A stretch of 40,724 nucleotides of DNA from Mesorhizobium carmichaelinearum (GTDB lineage: Bacteria; Pseudomonadota; Alphaproteobacteria; Rhizobiales; Rhizobiaceae). Positions within the stretch are counted from its first letter, which is position 1, and every line of letters begins with the position of its first letter. A program made the position numbers and the translations under genes. The notes under the pieces were generated by a model that had not been told where the DNA came from, did no database searches, and saw only the letters and a program-made list of their open reading frames with translations. Positions 33,483 to 40,724 of the stretch are shown piece after piece. The stretch covers positions 1 through 40,724 of the forward strand of contig NZ_FZQR01000039.1 in NCBI RefSeq assembly GCF_900199455.1, given 5' to 3'.

Positions 33483-34756
33483 GACGCGAGTCTTGACATT
33501 GGAACATAGCTGAACCCGTCTATCACCTCGACATAGCGAGAGGGGTATGACGTCTCCGTCTCCAAGTTGAAGCGTCTGGCGGATTTCCTGTCCAAGAAGC
33601 ACGAAGTATCTTCTACAAAGACAAGATCTAAGCTGTCCTTCCACTCGAACCGCAGATTCTGCTCGACTAATTCATCGTCCGCATCGATGCTTCTCCATCT
33701 GAATACGGGCCGATCTGACCATATCTGCCAGTCGGGAAGGAGATATCTATCGAGGCGCTCCCAGTGTCTACCACGTCTCAACAACGAAAGGGCGCTTTCT
33801 GAATTCCCCGTAGTGGCTTTCCAAGCCTCTTTGTCGCCGACGCTCTCGCCCAGAAGAAATGGATAGCGTTCGACCAGATGTGGAATATCGACCAATACGT
33901 CCTGGCCTCCAATTAAGTCACGGCGAAGCCACACATCGATTTCGTGAGCGACGATCTGCAGCATAGGATCGAAGCTGGTCTTTCCATCCCTGAAGTTCGC
34001 CAGAATTCTGGCCCTGTCATCCTGCGATAAAGACCTTCCGGTGGAGAGAAATACATCGAGAAACGTCAAACTGCCGAGTGTGCGTCCATCCCCTTTTGGG
34101 CCAGCAGACTCAAGGAACCCCCTCGCATGTAGAGACAGCGCATCGATATCGAGATCGGACAAGCCGAGAGTTTTGAGAACGCCGTCCTCAAGATTCTTCC
34201 CGATATGGGATATCAGTTTCCGGCGTCGCGCCTGTGCCTTGATAAGCTCGGGCCAATACCACGGACGAAAGCCTGACCTAGGCGCATCGTCCGACCATAG
34301 CGATGGTATGGGCAGGTGGCTGGAGTTCAAAGACGCGTCTGATTTGCTATCATAGTCACCGATCGCATATCTTAGATCGAAATCGACAGATTCATTTCTA
34401 TTCAACGCGACGTAATATATGCCGCTCGAAATAGTCCTTGCATAGCCAATAATTGTATCTGCTGTATGAATTGCGCCTTCAAAGTGAATTTCGGATAGGT
34501 TGTAATCTACAATCGCAATTTCGGCTTCGATTGGTCTACGGTCGATTTTTCCGCTTTTCAAAAATTCTCGATATAAGCTGAACATATCTACTATTACTGG
34601 TTGCAGCTTATCTCCAGACAGGTGGCTGATCTCGTATTTGCGAGCGTGCTCTGACAAAACCTTTTCGACCTGCGCGGCGGTCGCGGCAGCCCGGTCGGGA
34701 TTGTCGTCCAGAACAAGGATTCTGGTTACTTCATTTCCCGTACTCTGCTCAGTCAT
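33479..34756 (-). CDS. Receiver-like protein with unknown C-terminal domain
   Basis: The 425-aa protein begins with a response-regulator-like receiver: TRILVLDDNPDRAAAT gives the acidic pair D17/D18, and AEIAIVDYNLSEIHFEGA gives the phospho-acceptor candidate D84. After the next strand (GIYYVALNRNESVD) the usual conserved lysine is not evident. Residues about 140-425 match nothing I know; they include a helical part (SLTFLDVFLSTGRSLSQDD) and MLQIVAHEIDVWLRRDL, and no DNA-binding output domain. It overlaps the kinase gene by 8 bp, with GGAGAT nine bases upstream of its ATG. Local GC is about 40-42% (34381-34560). It is the probable phosphorylation partner of the upstream kinase. Confidence 0.72.
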   Translation of the reverse strand: MTEQSTGNEVTRILVLDDNPDRAAATAAQVEKVLSEHARKYEISHLSGDKLQPVIVDMFSLYREFLKSGKIDRRPIEAEIAIVDYNLSEIHFEGAIHTADTIIGYARTISSGIYYVALNRNESVDFDLRYAIGDYDSKSDASLNSSHLPIPSLWSDDAPRSGFRPWYWPELIKAQARRRKLISHIGKNLEDGVLKTLGLSDLDIDALSLHARGFLESAGPKGDGRTLGSLTFLDVFLSTGRSLSQDDRARILANFRDGKTSFDPMLQIVAHEIDVWLRRDLIGGQDVLVDIPHLVERYPFLLGESVGDKEAWKATTGNSESALSLLRRGRHWERLDRYLLPDWQIWSDRPVFRWRSIDADDELVEQNLRFEWKDSLDLVFVEDTSCFLDRKSARRFNLETETSYPSRYVEVIDGFSYVPMSRLAS

Positions 34757-37028
34757 TCCAGCTTATCTCCAACGTCGTTGAGAAGTCTTCAACGGGCTCT
34801 ATGAACCGCACTTCACAACCGTGTGTGTGCGCGATCATTCTTACGATTGCGAGGCCTAATCCGCTGCCGCCCTGTCGAAGAGAGCGGCGGTCGGGCCCGG
34901 TTAGGTCAATGGTCTCGAAGGGGTCGAAGAGGCTGTCCGCCTCAGCCAGTGGCACTCTAAGGCCCACTCCTGTGTCGCTAAACCGCAGCTTCACATGACG
35001 TCGTTCATGCTTAACATCTATCCTAATCAGCGAAGTCGGGCTCTCGAGCAGTGCATCCCAGGCGTTCGAAAGGATATTTTGGAACATTGCGTTCCACGCT
35101 GCATAGGGGGCCGTAGGGAGCCGTATGTCGGCAGGAATGTCAGTCTCAATACTCACCCCGGGCATCAGTGGGCTCATGCTCCGAATGGCTGCCTGGATAA
35201 CTGGGAGAACACGGTAGCGTTCTCGGGCATTGCGATCTTCGACATTGAGAAGCGGCTCGAACAGTTGCCGAATTGCACGTAGCCGATCCAGTCCTTTCCG
35301 GACCTCCTTTGCTGCCTCCGCAAGATCGCGCTCGTCGCGCGAGCTTGCCAGGCTTTCGAGAAGTATAGCTGTGCGTTCGAGGCTGGAGATCTCCCGTCTA
35401 AGCTCATGGTCTAGCGCCACTGCGCGCATTCCAGCAGCAGCTAGAGGGGCCAGTAGTGCAGCACGAGCGTTTAGCTGATTCTCGGCCTTCGTGACGGCAA
35501 TCTCGGCACGCTCGAAATTTTCCTCCATATCGGCTATTAGCCGAGGAGGCACGCTATCAGGAGGCAAGCGCCTACGAACATCTTCCCATGTAGTGCGTGC
35601 TCGTTCTTGGGCTTGTGATGGCGATCCTGCAACCAATGCACCCAGTTGGTCAGCATCATACTTCCGCTTGGCGTACCGATTTGCATAGAAATCGATTGAG
35701 TAGCGAACGAGGCGCCTCAACTGCTCGAAGGCGACGTTCGCTTGCAGTCGATCGCGGCTGGCCTGAATTTCTAACCAATGACCCGGGGAAGCACCTCTTC
35801 GCTCCGCTTCTGTGCGCTCAACGGCTGTATTAATCTCGACCGCGCCGAGCGTTCGAGTACGCGGATCCGGGAGGTCAAGAAGGTATCGTTGGTCCGTGTC
35901 CAAGCGATCAGGCAGGAGTTGCGACTTCGAGATTCGACCGGCTTGATCGGCCGAGACCCTCAACCAGTCTTCATTCGGTCCATAGAACGGCAGGCGGAAG
36001 CCGGCGTCGTATATCCGAATGTTGCCCTGTTCCTTCAGGAAGTCGCGAAGGTCGGAGACGGTCAGGCGCCCCGGCTGCAATCCGATTAGGTTGTAGATCA
36101 AGATCGTGAAGCCAGCCTCGTGGAGGTGAGGCCGTCGATCCTCGTCAGTCACTAACTGATCGTCTTCGTGGACAGGAAACAGTAATGGAAGATCATCGAG
36201 TACGTCTACGTAACTCTCTTTGGGTGCTCCGTCCGGATAGCCATCACGGAACTCGATTTCTATCCTACAGCTGCCGCCGTCACGCCCGCGAGTGAGCCGA
36301 CCTGTAATGCGTGCCTTCCATACGTCCTGGACGAGTGCCGTCTGAGCTGCTTCGAAGGCGGACTGCGCACCCTGAATCTCGGGTGCTTCGAGCTCAATCT
36401 CGAAGTCCGCTGCGGATCGTGTTTCGGGCGCGCGTTGGCCCCGCATACGGCGAAACGGATTCCGCAGCATCCATAGGTCGCGGCCTAGTCTTGAGAAAGC
36501 TTGCTGGCCCCATTCCTGGCGTCGACAAGAAAGAACGAGCTTTGTGCCTGTAGAGGATCCATACGGGTACGCGGCGGCGGGTGCATCGTCATCGACGTAG
36601 ACCGTGAAGCTCGAGAGCTCGCTACCATGAACGATCTTCGTCCAGTCTACATCGGCATAGATGGTTTTGCCTTCCTCTGCTGTAGTCCAAAGTTGCAGCC
36701 GCGTTGCGAGAAACTGGGCCGAGAGGCGGCCAATGCCCTTTGAGCCCGTCAGCGGGCGTTTCAACCCTCGGGAGGTTTTCTTCTCACTCTTGTGGGTCGT
36801 GCCAAGCCGAAGCCAAAGGGAATGAAACTCTTCGACGGACATTCCGTGCCCGTCATCGACAATCTCGATCTGATCCTTCTCGAACGCAATCTTGCAGGTT
36901 GCCGCGTCCGCGTCATAGGCGTTCTTTACCAACTCACCGAGGGCTACATCGGGCCGCCCGATAAGTCGTGCTCCGAGTTCCTCCAGCAACGCTGCGTCGA
37001 CGACAAACTGTTCGCCATGCGTCGTCAT
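34749..37028 (-). CDS. Double GHKL ATPase protein: MORC/Hsp90-like N-terminus, histidine-kinase C-terminus
   Basis: The 759-aa protein has two Bergerat-fold ATPases. The N-terminal one is MORC/Hsp90/MutL-like: LGELVKNAYDADA (30-42), IVDDGHGMS (56-64) and LTGSKGIGRLSAQFLA (93-108). The C-terminal one is histidine-kinase-like: an H-box ALDHELRREISSLERTA with H541, N-box NILSNAWDALL (651-661), LRFSDTGVGL (681-690) and QGGSGLGLAIVRMIAHTHG (719-737). It has no membrane segment, so it acts in the cytoplasm. Known paraMORC-type GHKL proteins occur in restriction-modification neighbourhoods. Here the kinase half is joined to a receiver gene that overlaps by 8 bp, which suggests phosphotransfer. The ATG at 37028 has GGAGGGG just upstream. 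Confidence 0.82.
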   Translation of the reverse strand: MTTHGEQFVVDAALLEELGARLIGRPDVALGELVKNAYDADAATCKIAFEKDQIEIVDDGHGMSVEEFHSLWLRLGTTHKSEKKTSRGLKRPLTGSKGIGRLSAQFLATRLQLWTTAEEGKTIYADVDWTKIVHGSELSSFTVYVDDDAPAAAYPYGSSTGTKLVLSCRRQEWGQQAFSRLGRDLWMLRNPFRRMRGQRAPETRSAADFEIELEAPEIQGAQSAFEAAQTALVQDVWKARITGRLTRGRDGGSCRIEIEFRDGYPDGAPKESYVDVLDDLPLLFPVHEDDQLVTDEDRRPHLHEAGFTILIYNLIGLQPGRLTVSDLRDFLKEQGNIRIYDAGFRLPFYGPNEDWLRVSADQAGRISKSQLLPDRLDTDQRYLLDLPDPRTRTLGAVEINTAVERTEAERRGASPGHWLEIQASRDRLQANVAFEQLRRLVRYSIDFYANRYAKRKYDADQLGALVAGSPSQAQERARTTWEDVRRRLPPDSVPPRLIADMEENFERAEIAVTKAENQLNARAALLAPLAAAGMRAVALDHELRREISSLERTAILLESLASSRDERDLAEAAKEVRKGLDRLRAIRQLFEPLLNVEDRNARERYRVLPVIQAAIRSMSPLMPGVSIETDIPADIRLPTAPYAAWNAMFQNILSNAWDALLESPTSLIRIDVKHERRHVKLRFSDTGVGLRVPLAEADSLFDPFETIDLTGPDRRSLRQGGSGLGLAIVRMIAHTHGCEVRFIEPVEDFSTTLEISWND

Positions 37029-37118
37029 CGCCCCTCCGATAATCTACGAACTCAACCAACTCGTTTTCGGTGTCCACCCTGCCACCGTAAAGCGATTTTT
37101 CCTACAGGCTTCGCACGA

Positions 37119-37568
37119 TTACTCTTGCGGGAGCGTTTCAAAACGTACCGATGGAAATCGCAGCCATCGTTCCAGCTCCATCAGTGTCTTCTCAAACCTT
37201 CCCTTCCTCATTGCGCACTCCCACACGATTGCCACCTTCCATCCGGCTTGATGAAGGGCTTCCTCCTTACGCGCGTCCCGAGCGGCGTTCGCATCAAACT
37301 TGGCAGACCAAAAATCTGAGCGGTCCTTCGGCTGCGTCGCAAAGCGACAGCCCTTGTGTTGATGCCAGAAACAGCCGTGCACGAAGATTGCCGACCGATA
37401 TCTTGGTAGAACAAGGTCCGGCGACCCAGGAAGTCGCCGGTCATGAAGCCGAAAGCGAAATCTGTCGGCATGAAGCGCCCGCCGGAGCGTCATTTCCGGC
37501 CTGGTGTTCTTGCCGCCCACTGCAGCCATCATCCGCGATCGGGTCGCAGTATCCACGGTGTCGGTCAT
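37119..37568 (-). CDS. vsr: Very short patch repair endonuclease Vsr
   Basis: This 149-aa enzyme nicks DNA next to T:G mismatches that arise when 5-methylcytosine deaminates. The start TRSRMMAAVGGKNTRPEM, the catalytic D51 in PGSPDLVLP and H69 in VHGCFWHQHKGC are present, with C66, H71, C74 and C118 in the places of the zinc ligands. Length is usual for the family (about 135-160 aa). It is the first gene of the minus-strand operon, 90 bp before the GHKL protein gene, and its natural partner is the cytosine methyltransferase at 30321-31442. The ATG at 37568 lacks a clear ribosome site. Confidence 0.92.
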   Translation of the reverse strand: MTDTVDTATRSRMMAAVGGKNTRPEMTLRRALHADRFRFRLHDRRLPGSPDLVLPRYRSAIFVHGCFWHQHKGCRFATQPKDRSDFWSAKFDANAARDARKEEALHQAGWKVAIVWECAMRKGRFEKTLMELERWLRFPSVRFETLPQE

Positions 37569-38098
37569 GTGGTGTGCGCTTCTTTCTTTGTAAAAATGCG
37601 ACCGTCTTTCCTATGGCGCATACGGACCTCGGACGAAATAGCCATGTCGACACCCAGCGCCTGAGATCAGCTCATCGCCGCCTGGAACTTTGTCGGAAGC
37701 GGACTCTGGCCTACCCAGGCTTTAACGGCAGCTAGTCGCTCCTCGATCGCTAAAACCGGACCGTCCGCAGTCGGCCCCACTGCGGTCATTCGATGCCTTG
37801 TCCCTCAGGGACCGCTCATGGTGCAAGCAGATCATTGCAAGACGTGAGTGACGGTGAGTTTGAATCCTTACCGCAAAGGCAAACCTACATTCTCAACGAC
37901 GTTCGTGGCGCGGAGTTCTTGTCAGACCAACCTCTTGAACGTAACCCGACTGACGAGGAACTCGCCGAGGCCGCGCCGCCGAGGTGGCGCGGACCATGGC
38001 TGGGGCCAACGCCTGATCTTTCCTGAATTGCCGCCCCTGCCGGCGTATGCCCCTAAGGGACGTCGCGAAGGCGGCCAATTCTGGGCCGTATGGGTGCC
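37569..38098. other. 530-bp region without a firm gene
   Basis: The stretch marks the end of the defence cluster. It should contain the promoter of the leftward vsr operon. A small plus-strand frame at 37844-38026 (GTG start, about 60 codons, ending PPRWRGPWLGPTPDLS) has acidic, plausible composition but no family I know. An imperfect inverted repeat, GAATTGCCGCC at 38025-38035 and GGCGGCCAATTC at 38070-38081, encloses CCCTAAGGG and could be a remnant of a mobile element end or a terminator for the isomerase gene to its right. No tRNA is seen. Confidence 0.35.
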
Positions 38099-38533
38099 CT
38101 ACGCCGCCTGAACGATCTCGACCAGTTCAACGTCGAACACCAGATCCTTTCCGGCCAACGGATGATTGCCGTCGAGCTTGACGCTGGCGTCGTCCACTTC
38201 GACGATTGTTACCGGCACGGGGCGACCGTCGCGGGTTCTGACCTGCAATCGCGTGCCGATATCAATGTTGACGTTGTCCGGCACCTTGGCGCGGTCGATG
38301 GTCATGACCGCTTCGGGGCGGTGGGGGCCATAGGCGGCGTCGGCGGGAACGGTGACGGTGCTTTTCGCGCCCACCTCCATACCCTCGACATGGGTTTCAA
38401 GACCGGGGATCACTTGTCCTTCACCCAGCGTGAATTGCAGCGGTTCGCTGCCGGAAGAGTCGAATTGAGTGCCGTCGACTAGGCGTCCATTGTAGTTGAT
38501 GCGCACGGTATCGCCATTCTTGGCGTGTGTCAT
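38099..38533 (-). CDS. FKBP-type peptidyl-prolyl cis-trans isomerase, SlyD-like
   Basis: The 144-aa protein folds proteins by catalysing proline isomerisation. It has the SlyD-type split FKBP domain: DTVRINYNGRLVDGTQFDSS, here at about 8-27, then PLQFTLGEGQVIPGLETHVEGM in which GQVIPGLE is the FKBP core, and an insert-in-flap domain around RLQVRTRDGRPVPVTIVEV before the closing strand DLVFDVELVEI. The metal-binding His-rich tail of E. coli SlyD is absent. I prefer the ATG at 38533 because AAAGGA lies about eight bases before it; the upstream ATG at 38542 overlaps that ribosome site. It is probably an ordinary housekeeping or accessory gene with no link to the defence genes. Confidence 0.88.
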   Translation of the reverse strand: MTHAKNGDTVRINYNGRLVDGTQFDSSGSEPLQFTLGEGQVIPGLETHVEGMEVGAKSTVTVPADAAYGPHRPEAVMTIDRAKVPDNVNIDIGTRLQVRTRDGRPVPVTIVEVDDASVKLDGNHPLAGKDLVFDVELVEIVQAA

Positions 38534-38560
38534 AGCAGTCATCCTTTCGGAAGTTTTTGA

Positions 38561-38585
38561 GGGACCGGCCTAAGCTCACGGTCCC
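38561..38585. promoter_or_regulatory. Inverted repeat in the leader of the SlyD-like gene
   Basis: GGGACCG (38561-38567) and CGGTCCC (38579-38585) form a perfect 7-bp stem with an 11-base loop, 28 bases before the isomerase start. It also lies about 140 bp beyond the end of the leftward phosphoesterase gene. No run of T follows on either strand, so an intrinsic terminator is doubtful; a leader hairpin or operator is possible. Confidence 0.4.
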
Positions 38586-38727
38586 GTTCTCGATCATCCA
38601 CGCACTCAGAGGTGCACGGTGCGAAACTGCAAAACTAGGGGCTTGGCTGCCGATGTAAACCCAGAAATGCGGATTGAGCTACGCGGGTATGACCCGCAGG
38701 CGTTCGCCGCAGCTGGCGGCCGCGTGG

Positions 38728-39489
38728 TTACACTCTCACGACCAGCGCCGGATCAAATGCGCTGTTCTCGTCATCGTAGCCGCGCGGATTACAGAGAATA
38801 CGCGTGCAGCCGAGCTGATAGTCGCAGCTGTCATGCGTATGTCCATGCACCCATAGAGCAGGACGTCCGTCTTCGATCACCTCGGAGAGGTCTGATGCAA
38901 AGGCGGCATTCAACGAATCGCCTTTGAAACGCGAATGAATGGACCGTGCGTGCGGCAGGTGATGGGTAACGACCACGGTCGTGGTGATCCGATCGGCCTT
39001 CAGCGCCGCATCGATGAATCGGCGCGAGGTTTGGTGCATTTGATATGCCGTCTCTGGCATAAAACGCTGCCACGGATTCCGTTGTTTTGCGATCAACTGG
39101 TGATCATTCATGCGTTCGCGTGCATGGAACATCGCCAGTTCCTGATGCCCTTGTATCCGGTAGTCCGTCCATAACGTGGCGCCGATGAATCGGACACCAT
39201 TCATGATGACGGCCTCGTTTTCGAAGAAATGCACCCCTGGGAATCCTGCAGCGGTATGGCGACCGTCCTCTAATCCTTCCCGGATCGAGCCTTTGTAAAA
39301 TTCATGGTTGCCGGCGACGTAAACGCAAGGCATCGCGTGGGCGACGTGCTTAGCCAGCCAATGCACGCCGTTGGCGGGGGCGCGGCAGAGGTCTCCAGCG
39401 ACGACGCAGACGTCGGCGTCTGGGATCGTTAGCGGTTGCCGCAGGTCGGCGAATTCCAGGTGAAGATCAGAGAGTACCCAGATTTTCAT
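38728..39489 (-). CDS. Calcineurin-like metallophosphoesterase, copy 1
   Basis: The 253-aa protein has all metal-binding blocks of the calcineurin-like superfamily: WVLSDLHLEF (D-x-H), VVAGDLCRAP (GD), YVAGNHEFYKG (GNHE), VVVTHHLPHA (H) and LWVHGHTHDSCDY (GHxH). It would hydrolyse phosphoesters with a two-metal centre; the substrate is unknown. No signal peptide is seen. It starts nine bases after the stop of copy 2, which it resembles throughout, so the pair is a tandem duplication in one operon. The end NPRGYDDENSAF continues the shared C-terminal block CNPRGY. Confidence 0.9.
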   Translation of the reverse strand: MKIWVLSDLHLEFADLRQPLTIPDADVCVVAGDLCRAPANGVHWLAKHVAHAMPCVYVAGNHEFYKGSIREGLEDGRHTAAGFPGVHFFENEAVIMNGVRFIGATLWTDYRIQGHQELAMFHARERMNDHQLIAKQRNPWQRFMPETAYQMHQTSRRFIDAALKADRITTTVVVTHHLPHARSIHSRFKGDSLNAAFASDLSEVIEDGRPALWVHGHTHDSCDYQLGCTRILCNPRGYDDENSAFDPALVVRV

Positions 39490-39498
39490 GGGACAGAT

Positions 39499-40419
39499 TC
39501 ATTGGTTCATTGAGGAGGAGCATGCAGAGGATCTCTTGCCCTCTCTGGTGTTCGAAGCTGCAGGGGATAAGGCCTGCTGCGCACAGTGCCCGGGGTCTTT
39601 AAGGCAGGTCACGAGATCCCACTGAAAATCATTGTCGCGCTCGCTGGCGACCGCAACGTACCCGCGCGGGTTGCAGACGATCCGCGTTCGGCCAACCTTG
39701 ACGTCTGAGGAATGATGCGTATGGCCGCAGACCCAGAGTGTCGGCGCCGCGCTTGAAGTCAGGGTTCCTTCGAATGCCTCCGTGCAGCAAGCAAACAGGT
39801 AGTTGGTTTCCCTGCCGACGTAAGCCGCAGGTGTACATGTTGGGTGAGGCAGATTGTGCGTGACGACAACCGTCTTGCCGTCGAACGGGATCGCCAGCTG
39901 GCGCTCGATGAAACCCCGGGTCAGCAGGTGGAAACCCAGCATAACCTGCGGAGACAGCTGCTCGCCGTGGCCAAGCCAGATTCTCGAGAAATCCGCCAAC
40001 TGCGCGAGTGCCGATTGCATCCGCGTCCGAACATCGGCCTCGTTCACCAAGTCCATTCGGAAATCGGTCCACAACGTGCCGCCAACGAACCGCACACTGC
40101 CCAGCTCCACAGTGTCGTCGTCGAGGACATGAAACGGCTGCGCCCAGGACCTCGACGCCTCGGCCGCCTTTTTCATCAGAAGGTGATCCGAAGGTTTCGT
40201 TCGCGGTGGACGAACTCCGCCGTAGAACTCGTGATTGCCTGGCACGAAGATCAGGGGCACACCGTATGGATGCACGATGTCGAAGGCGTGCCGCTCGACA
40301 TCGGGAGCATACGACAGATCGCCGGCGCAGACGATCGCATCAACGCCGTCGGGAGCTGCAGAGGGCAAGGCGATGTCCTGCATCTCGAGATGGAGGTCGG
40401 ACCAGATCCAGAGTCTCAT
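39499..40419 (-). CDS. Calcineurin-like metallophosphoesterase, copy 2
   Basis: The 306-aa protein is the upstream member of the pair. Metal-binding blocks: WIWSDLHLEM, VCAGDLSYAP, FVPGNHEFYGG, VVVTHNLPHP and LWVCGHTHHSSDV, and the shared CNPRGY block. Between GNHE and the strand VRFVGGTLWTDF it has a basic insert (RPPRTKPSDHLLMKKA), and its C-terminus has about 40 extra Ser/Ala-rich residues absent from copy 1. The substrate is unknown; the two copies may have diverged in specificity. The ATG at 40419 lacks a strong ribosome site. No direct link to the defence genes is visible. Confidence 0.9.
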   Translation of the reverse strand: MRLWIWSDLHLEMQDIALPSAAPDGVDAIVCAGDLSYAPDVERHAFDIVHPYGVPLIFVPGNHEFYGGVRPPRTKPSDHLLMKKAAEASRSWAQPFHVLDDDTVELGSVRFVGGTLWTDFRMDLVNEADVRTRMQSALAQLADFSRIWLGHGEQLSPQVMLGFHLLTRGFIERQLAIPFDGKTVVVTHNLPHPTCTPAAYVGRETNYLFACCTEAFEGTLTSSAAPTLWVCGHTHHSSDVKVGRTRIVCNPRGYVAVASERDNDFQWDLVTCLKDPGHCAQQALSPAASNTREGKRSSACSSSMNQ

Positions 40420-40441
40420 GTCAGGCTTCAGTCATCTTTGT

Positions 40442-40657
40442 TCAACAAGTGCCGTCAGCAGCATCGGAGTGCTCCCTCATTTTTCTGCAGGTCGGCGCCG
40501 GGTTTGCGGACGGTCGCTCCTTGCTTCCTCGGAGCACGTCCACGGAACGGCCGACGATCTGGCTCCAGTATTCGGCATAGCCTCCAGTCAGGGGTATCTA
40601 GGCCGTGAACTCATAATGCGGAATGATCGAGATGGTGGTGGAAGCGGACGTTGACAT
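40442..40657 (-). pseudogene. Possible short interrupted ORF at the right edge
   Basis: On the minus strand an ATG at 40657 opens MSTSASTTISIIPHYEFTA, is stopped by TAG at 40600-40598, and the same frame then continues IPLTGGYAEYWSQIVG to a stop at 40442. The second part has the G/C-ending codons expected of coding DNA here. The family is unknown, and the start could also lie outside the window. The rest of 40420-40724 shows nothing else I can support. Confidence 0.25.
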
Positions 40658-40724
40658 CAATCTTCGGGTGCTCAAAAAAGGGCGCAAGGATGGATGCGCC
40701 GTGAGTGGTCTCCGATGATCGATG

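Noticed and set aside
39844..40608. 254-codon plus-strand frame at the right end
   Set aside because: Antisense to the second metallophosphoesterase, whose metal-binding motifs are complete.

Overview
The window reads like an accessory defence island of a GC-rich alphaproteobacterium (a Rhizobiales or Sphingomonadales member is my guess). The guess rests on roughly 60-65% GC in most genes, use of GTG and TTG starts, dense ATGA/GTGA gene overlaps and the family mix. No rRNA, tRNA or CRISPR array is visible. Almost every gene between 2.6 and 37.6 kb is a nuclease, helicase, DNA methyltransferase or a part of a known defence machine.

Left edge (1-2614): the terminal repeat zone of an IS21-family element has interrupted the second of two overlapping tyrosine recombinase genes; the first, intact one (459-1739) follows. 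Then comes an 875-bp stretch with no convincing gene. Block 1 (2615-15577, minus strand): a tightly overlapped nine-gene operon built on a type III restriction-modification pair (Res and Mod). Between and after these lie a DUF262/DUF1524 GmrSD-like protein, a DUF4268 protein, a PD-(D/E)XK nuclease, an unknown 139-aa protein, a 5-fold beta-flower repeat protein, a DUF2971 protein and a UvrD-type helicase with an N-terminal RelE/ParE-like domain. Block 2 (15920-24228, plus strand): a complete type I Zorya system, zorA-zorB-zorC-zorD, followed 31 bp later by an ASCH-domain gene. Block 3 (24239-29918, minus strand): a UvrD/PcrA-like helicase gene and a large TM0106-type RecB-like nuclease/RNase H-like/SF1 helicase fusion.

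Block 4 (30321-37568) is the most unusual part: a Dcm-type cytosine-5 methyltransferase and an NPPY-type adenine methyltransferase are transcribed divergently from a 63-bp gap holding a perfect 7+3+7 palindrome. Facing the adenine methyltransferase is a minus-strand operon of Vsr endonuclease, a 759-aa protein with two GHKL ATPase modules and a histidine-kinase-like H-box, a receiver-like 425-aa protein, and a 207-aa protein of unknown family. It looks like a restriction-modification locus wired to a two-component phosphorelay, with no ordinary restriction enzyme visible.

Right edge (38099-40724): an FKBP-type SlyD-like isomerase and two tandem paralogous metallophosphoesterases, which look like ordinary accessory genes beyond the defence cluster, and a short interrupted ORF at the end. 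Local base composition is mosaic: DUF2971, the central part of mod, the receiver gene and the 207-aa gene are clearly AT-richer than their neighbours, which suggests assembly in several transfers.
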